Origin: Megasphaera cerevisiae DSM 20462
GTDB taxonomy: Bacteria; Bacillota; Negativicutes; Veillonellales; Megasphaeraceae
Direction of reading: 5' to 3'
Length of the DNA stretch: 33,733 nucleotides
NCBI RefSeq assembly: GCF_001045675.1
Contig: NZ_LEKT01000033.1
Location: 1 to 33,733 of the forward strand
Shown: piece by piece, positions 33,547 through 33,733 of the stretch
Numbering within the stretch: the first letter of the stretch is position 1
Layout of the letters: every line of letters begins with the position of its first letter
Notes under the pieces: generated by a model
The model's input: only the letters and a program-made list of their open reading frames with translations
What the model was told of the DNA's origin: nothing
The model's database searches: none
Made by a program: the position numbers and the translations under genes

Positions 33547-33619
33547 ATGACCTTTGAAAACTGAACAATGCAATAATTGAATTGAACGCCAGAGTGCGAG
33601 GTCTTGAAAACATCAAGAC
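33547..33619 (+). promoter_or_regulatory. rRNA leader with boxA-like and boxB-like elements
   Basis: TGACCTTTGAAAACTGAAC near 33548 resembles the antitermination boxA region of Firmicutes rRNA leaders. A perfect 6-bp hairpin GTCTTG-AAAACAT-CAAGAC follows at 33601-33619. A further small hairpin GAGCC-AAAT-GGCTC is at 33658-33671, just before the mature 16S end. Confidence 0.5.
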
Positions 33620-33678
33620 GTCAACAAGAGTAAGTATGAACCAAAAACAGTAAGAACGAGCCAAATGGCTCTTCATAT

Positions 33679-33733
33679 ATCATGGAGAGTTTGATCCTGG
33701 CTCAGGACGAACGCTGGCGGCGTGCTTAACACA
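33679..33733 (+). rRNA. rrs: 16S ribosomal RNA, 5' end (partial)
   Basis: AGAGTTTGATCCTGGCTCAG at 33686-33705 is the universal 8F site, followed by GACGAACGCTGGCGGCGTGC and TTAACACA. The 5' end is placed by counting back seven bases from the 8F site and is approximate. The GCTTAACACA variant is common in Firmicutes including Negativicutes. Confidence 0.97.

Noticed and set aside
1-33733. CRISPR arrays, tRNA genes and prophage genes.
   Set aside because: No regularly spaced repeats, no cloverleaf sequences and no phage structural or integrase genes were seen on reading both strands.

Overview
The window looks like a chromosomal segment of an anaerobic, diderm member of the Negativicutes (Veillonellales, Megasphaera-like). 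The lineage is an inference. It rests on Firmicutes-type AGGAGG ribosome binding sites and promoters, a 16S rRNA 5' end typical of the phylum at the right edge, and, against that background, outer-membrane proteins with a C-terminal Phe and a TonB-dependent receptor. Anaerobic metabolism is suggested by a biotin-dependent pyruvate carboxylase followed by a soluble fumarate-reductase-like Fe-S/flavoprotein pair.

Layout from left to right. 1-240: the cut 5' part of an IS200/IS605 tnpA with its left-end hairpin. 286-528: a small secreted histidine-rich protein on the minus strand. 836-2350: a nitroreductase, then tatA and tatC. 2605-8057: a compact operon for import and breakdown of 2-aminoethylphosphonate (ABC ATPase, fused permease, lipoprotein binding protein, PhnW, PhnX). 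8442-9857: a monocistronic aldehyde dehydrogenase with a palindrome over its promoter. 10269-13703: pyruvate carboxylase. 13812-16112: Fe-S subunit and flavoprotein. 16236-16535: decayed sequence. 16789-21646: a very long outer-membrane gene joining a TonB-dependent receptor to a second, porin-like barrel. 22449-23651: MFS exporter on the minus strand. 23851-31396: a seven-gene operon of dpp/opp-type peptide ABC transporter, LD-carboxypeptidase and M20 amidohydrolase. 31463-32821: class III (GABA-type) aminotransferase on the minus strand with a terminator-like leader. 33244-33733: tandem rRNA promoters, leader and the first bases of 16S rRNA.

The most unusual locus is 16660-21646. Directly after the signal peptide of the TonB receptor is a run of 13 G. 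In this sequence the run puts the leader out of frame with the receptor; 12 or 15 G would restore it. This is the arrangement expected of an ON/OFF phase-variable surface protein. The receptor also contains AT-rich islands at putative surface loops inside otherwise GC-rich sequence, an in-frame TAA inside the largest island of the second barrel, and two direct repeats spaced exactly 21 bp in front of an extended -10 promoter, as for an AraC-type activator. Together these point to a variable, switchable outer-membrane uptake protein.

The metabolic operons fit a gut or rumen scavenger. One takes up and cleaves aminoethylphosphonate for C, N and P. Another imports short peptides, possibly murein peptides, and trims them in the cytoplasm. 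Pyruvate carboxylase and the fumarate-reductase-like pair could feed a reductive branch to succinate. Identities come from motifs and family recognition by reading alone; no database search was possible.
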